Source of the DNA: Bradyrhizobium sp. CB1650
GTDB taxonomy: Bacteria; Pseudomonadota; Alphaproteobacteria; Rhizobiales; Xanthobacteraceae
Direction of reading: 5' to 3'
Length of the DNA stretch: 64,000 nucleotides
Assembly: GCF_029761915.1 (NCBI RefSeq)
Contig: NZ_CP121695.1
Span: 4,741,501 to 4,805,500 of the forward strand
In this document: piece after piece, positions 62,547 through 64,000 of the stretch
How positions within the stretch are numbered: position 1 is the first letter of the stretch
Layout: each line of letters begins with the position of its first letter
Notes under the pieces: model-generated
What the model was told of the DNA's origin: nothing
Databases searched by the model: none
The model's input: only the letters and a program-made list of their open reading frames with translations
Translations under genes and position numbers: made by a program

Positions 62547-63056
62547 GTGACGATATCAATGTACGACGCCTCGGTCGGTGTCTTCGTGCCCCATCTACGC
62601 AGCCTGTCCGGGCTGCTTGACAAAGGCGCTGCCCATGCCGAGGCCCGCAAGTTCGACTCGACGATCCTGCTCGGCATGCGCCTGTCGCCGAACATGTACG
62701 ATCTGGCGCAGCAGGTCGGGGAAGCATGCCGCCACGGTGTGGTCGCCTCGGCCCTGCTGGCGCAGCGCGAACCGGTTGCGCTGCCGGCGCTGGAGCATGA
62801 CATGGCCGGACTTCAGGCGCGCATCGCGACTTCGATCGAATTCATCGAGAGCCTGCCGCGCGCCGAGATCGATGCAGCGGCGGAGCGCAATGTCGCCTTC
62901 AGGCTGAAGAACGGGACCGAGCTGCCCTTCACCGGGCGGTCGCTGCTGCTGACGTTCAGCGTACCGCAGTTCTTCTTCCACGTGACGACGGCCTACGACC
63001 TGTTGCGGCACGCAGGCGTCGAGCTCGTGAAGAGGGATTTCCTTGCCCGGAGGTAG
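62547..63056 (+). CDS. DUF1993 family protein
   Basis: This 169-residue protein starts at the GTG at 62547, which follows AAAGGAG by nine bases and yields the family-typical start TISMYDASVGVFVPHLRSLS. Other DUF1993 blocks are LLGMRLSPNMYDLAQQVGEA and FFFHVTTAYDLLRHAGVE. The fold is a DinB-like helical bundle; the function is unknown, though metal-dependent or stress roles are common in DinB relatives. The gene is divergent from the PheC-like gene and ends four bases before the end of the opposing gene. Confidence 0.85.
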   Translation: MTISMYDASVGVFVPHLRSLSGLLDKGAAHAEARKFDSTILLGMRLSPNMYDLAQQVGEACRHGVVASALLAQREPVALPALEHDMAGLQARIATSIEFIESLPRAEIDAAAERNVAFRLKNGTELPFTGRSLLLTFSVPQFFFHVTTAYDLLRHAGVELVKRDFLARR

Positions 63057-63059
63057 AGC

Positions 63060-63500
63060 CTAGGCCTCGCCCTTGCGCTCGAATTCGGCGACCGAACTGC
63101 GGCCGGCGATCTCGTTGCGCAGCGCCTCGAAGCGCCGGTGCGCTTCGTCCTCGTGCTCGTCGACGAAACGCACCGCGGCCTCGCTCGTCATTGGACCGCT
63201 GATCACGGGCGCGGACTGCTCGCCGATGGTCTCGTGCACATAGAACTGGCCGTCCTCGCCGCGATGAACCGTCCATTTGAGACGAATTGCGACCATCGGT
63301 CCGGGGCCGACCTTGCTGTAGCCCTCGGCGTCGGCGGGCTCAGGCGCCAGCGGCTGTTCGTCGACCACCGGATGCTCCTCGGCGACAGGATATTCGTCAT
63401 TGACGGCCTGCTCAGCCTCACGTGCGGGGGGCGGCTCGGAGTCCTCCAGAATGCTGGCGATGGTCGCCAGCGCATGATCGGTCGGGTCGATTTCTGACAC
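63060..63500 (-). CDS. Conserved acidic hypothetical protein (146 aa)
   Basis: The GTG start at 63500 has TGGAGG eight bases upstream. The N-terminal 65 residues are acidic and Pro/Glu-rich, likely disordered (EPPPAREAEQAVNDEYPVAE). The C-terminal half is better ordered (VAIRLKWTVHRGEDGQFYVH, then a Glu/His/Arg helix). No family is recognised. It is soluble and probably cytoplasmic. The gap to the next gene upstream is about 170 bases. Confidence 0.65.
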   Translation of the reverse strand: MSEIDPTDHALATIASILEDSEPPPAREAEQAVNDEYPVAEEHPVVDEQPLAPEPADAEGYSKVGPGPMVAIRLKWTVHRGEDGQFYVHETIGEQSAPVISGPMTSEAAVRFVDEHEDEAHRRFEALRNEIAGRSSVAEFERKGEA

Positions 63501-63669
63501 GGGTCCATCCTCCAGCTCGACGCAGCCGGCTGATCTGTCCCACTGCCGGCGCGATGGAACATATTAGACGCGCTTGATTAAGGCTGAGTTTGGGCCCGAT
63601 CTGCGCCAAAATGGGACGCATTCTGGCGTTGCGAAGGCGGGCGAATGTGCATCTGCCCGCCGGTTCGGC

Positions 63670-63999
63670 TTAACCCAGCACGTCCTGATTTATGATGTTC
63701 TGCCGGATCGGGTCGCCGTCCAGCACACTCAGAATGTTGCGCGCGGTCTGCTCGCTCATGCGGTTTACCGCCTCGACGGTGACGCCGGCCACGTGCGGGG
63801 CCATGATGACGTTGGGCAGCGCAAACAGCGCATTGGCGACCGGCGGCGGCTCCTGCTCGAACACGTCGATACCGGCGCCGGCGAGCTTGCCGGACACGAG
63901 CGCATCATACAACGCTTTCTCCTTCACGATGCCGCCGCGCGCGGTGTTGATGAGATAGGCGTTCGGCTTCATCCGGCCGATCCGCGCCGCGTCGAACAG
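63670..63999 (-). CDS. D-2-hydroxyacid dehydrogenase, C-terminal part
   Basis: Only the last 109 residues or so are inside the window; the frame is open at the right edge and continues beyond it. The visible part has MKPNAYLINTARGGIVKEKAL (here MKPNAYLINTARGG and IVKEKAL), AGAGIDVFEQEPPP and the catalytic-histidine block MAPHVAGVT. These belong to the NAD-dependent D-2-hydroxyacid dehydrogenases (SerA, glyoxylate/hydroxypyruvate reductase and relatives). Which member it is cannot be told without the N-terminal half. The ATG at 63972 is internal. Confidence 0.9.
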   Translation of the reverse strand: MFDAARIGRMKPNAYLINTARGGIVKEKALYDALVSGKLAGAGIDVFEQEPPPVANALFALPNVIMAPHVAGVTVEAVNRMSEQTARNILSVLDGDPIRQNIINQDVLG

Positions 64000-64000
64000 G

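Overview
The window is high-GC chromosomal DNA from an alphaproteobacterium, most likely a Bradyrhizobium or close relative. The evidence is a cyclic beta-glucan locus of the ndvB-ndvD-ndvC type described in Bradyrhizobium, a Pcs-type phosphatidylcholine synthase, NasT/NasS control of nitrite assimilation, an IalB-family protein, and rhizobial intergenic palindromic repeats. This is a reading of gene content and sequence features; no database search was run. No prophage, transposase, integrase or CRISPR array was seen.

0-13 kb: the end of an AI-2E-type permease, a Nudix protein behind a perfect operator-like palindrome, small secreted or membrane proteins, a DUF305 membrane protein coupled to a CsbD-like protein, and tRNA-Lys(TTT). 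Next come ndvB (GH17-like plus GT2), a periplasmic ndvD-like gene, and divergent ndvC (GH17-like plus membrane helices). Together these should build periplasmic beta-(1,3),(1,6)-glucan. Two very small genes and a SPOR-like envelope protein follow.

13-33 kb: glmU and glmS (UDP-GlcNAc supply), a DUF502-rhodanese pair, a DUF1932 dehydrogenase, recG divergent from sdhE-mfd, a degenerate GGDEF protein, an acyl-CoA-synthetase-like protein without its phosphate loop, a YejA-like peptide-binding protein, and an IalB-family protein that shares a bidirectional terminator with hspQ.

33-49 kb: AEC permease, UbiH-like hydroxylase, pcs coupled to a TerC-family gene, a quinone oxidoreductase, an argD-type aminotransferase with a terminator-like leader hairpin, an immunity-protein-like gene and rimO. 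The nitrite module follows: nasT-nasS, then a sigma54-like promoter and a long leader, an FNT channel, nirA, and a flavoprotein that carries its own Fe-S domain and probably feeds electrons to NirA.

49-53 kb: pxpB-pxpC-pxpA (5-oxoprolinase) divergent from an RraA-family gene and a cupin.

53-60 kb: a visibly more AT-rich four-gene operon encodes a membrane-anchored patatin-like lipase, an unrecognised 836-residue periplasmic protein, an ABC ATPase and an ABC-2 permease. This is the best candidate here for an undescribed system.

60-64 kb: DUF2147 protein, glutathione transferase, PheC-like periplasmic protein, DUF1993 protein, a conserved acidic protein, and the end of a D-2-hydroxyacid dehydrogenase cut by the window edge.

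Several genes of 50 to 57 codons, and starts revised by ribosome binding sites, are included. Start choices are explained where they differ from the longest open frame.
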